Shown here: positions 63,577-64,000 of the stretch, piece after piece
How positions within the stretch are numbered: the first letter of the stretch is position 1
How the letters are laid out: each line of letters starts with the position of its first letter
DNA from: an uncultured Alistipes sp.
GTDB taxonomy: Bacteria > Bacteroidota > Bacteroidia > Bacteroidales > Rikenellaceae
Direction: 5' to 3'
Assembly (NCBI GenBank): GCA_900539755.1
Contig: UQDC01000010.1
Span: 28,052 to 92,051 of the forward strand
Length of the DNA stretch: 64,000 bases
Program-made: the position numbers and the translations under genes
Notes under the pieces: model-generated
What the model was told of the DNA's origin: nothing
Database searches by the model: none
Seen by the model: only the letters and a program-made list of their open reading frames with translations

Positions 63577-64000
63577 TTGTCATGTTCGCATACCACATAA
63601 CGAACATTTTATTGTAAGAAAAGTAAATATTTTTTTTTACAAATCAAAATTGTGTCATTGAATAGAGAAAATCATGAGTCTTACATTCATAAACAATCCA
63701 AATACATATTATTCAAATAATAAATTAATTAACAAATACACACCAAACAAACACTAAGTATGACTTATTTATGTTGCCAAACACATGTATATAGCCAGCA
63801 TTCACAACAGACGCTAACACATAAGTAAGAAACGTATAAAATCAGGCGATCATTTTACTGATCAGAATATATTATCATATGCAGAAGTGTCTATTTAAGG
63901 AAGAATACATAGGTAAGAAGTAAACGAGCCAGGGTCGGAACACTAAATGATGGGAGCGGTCAAAGAAGGCCTATCACATGCAAATGCAAAAGAGAATATT
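63577..64000. other. AT-rich region at the right window edge
   Basis: No reading frame of useful length, no tRNA, no clear repeat. It may be the upstream region of a gene beyond the window. Confidence 0.45.

Overview
The window is chromosomal DNA of a Bacteroidota species, most probably order Bacteroidales. The evidence is the ExbB-ExbD-ExbD-TonB block followed by a PstS-like lipoprotein and a TPR protein, the run purH-mreB-mreC-mreD-mrdA-rodA, a predicted glycine-lipid acyltransferase pair (glsA/glsB), the two glycoside hydrolases, and promoters of the Bacteroidetes type (-7 element TAnnTTTG, often with TTTG about 20 bases upstream) in front of many genes. The genus cannot be named from sequence alone. 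No prophage, insertion sequence, integron, CRISPR array or rRNA was seen; most of the window is conserved core genome.

Layout. 1-7.3 kb: TonB energy-transduction operon (exbB cut by the window edge, two exbD, tonB), then an unusual protein carrying two TonB C-terminal domains, a small membrane protein, a PstS-like lipoprotein and a periplasmic TPR protein. 7.8-13.7 kb: a MacAB/TolC-like tripartite ABC efflux system whose TolC gene is frameshifted at a run of seven A. 14-18 kb: an acyltransferase-3 membrane protein, an unrecognised secreted protein, tRNA-Lys(UUU) and a DUF4886 protein. 18-24.6 kb: rnhA, a DksA/TraR-like protein, a long type-2-like ileS and an M48 protease on the minus strand, divergent from gcvT. 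25-34.6 kb: an envelope pair (994-aa TPR protein plus beta-barrel), rsmH away from any division cluster, the divergent glsA/glsB pair, and tatA-tatC. 34.7-40.9 kb: GH78 rhamnosidase and GH2 beta-galactosidase without a SusC/SusD pair. 41-49.5 kb: greA, cls, an outer-membrane barrel, phoH, purC, pepD and a lipid kinase. 49.9-60.4 kb: a Ca2+ P-type ATPase with a small membrane partner, then the rod-shape cluster behind purH. 60.7-63.6 kb: gpsA, pgi and a small DUF4190-like membrane protein.

How the parts work together. The TonB block would power outer-membrane uptake. The efflux block would export a substrate through a TolC duct. The mre/mrd/rodA cluster builds the lateral wall, with purH as the first gene of the transcript. 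tatAC exports folded proteins. glsA/glsB and cls make membrane lipids. purC and purH are purine-pathway genes dispersed among unrelated genes.

Most notable observations: (1) the IleRS active-site HIGH motif reads G-I-H-H, the swapped GXHH form reported for mupirocin hyper-resistant type-2 IleRS; (2) the tandem TonB-C-domain protein beside tonB, with a nearly identical 48-base 3' end that suggests recent gene conversion; (3) the tolC frameshift, which lies exactly on an in-frame A AAA AAG heptamer. Several start codons were moved downstream of the longest reading frame, using promoter positions and family alignment.
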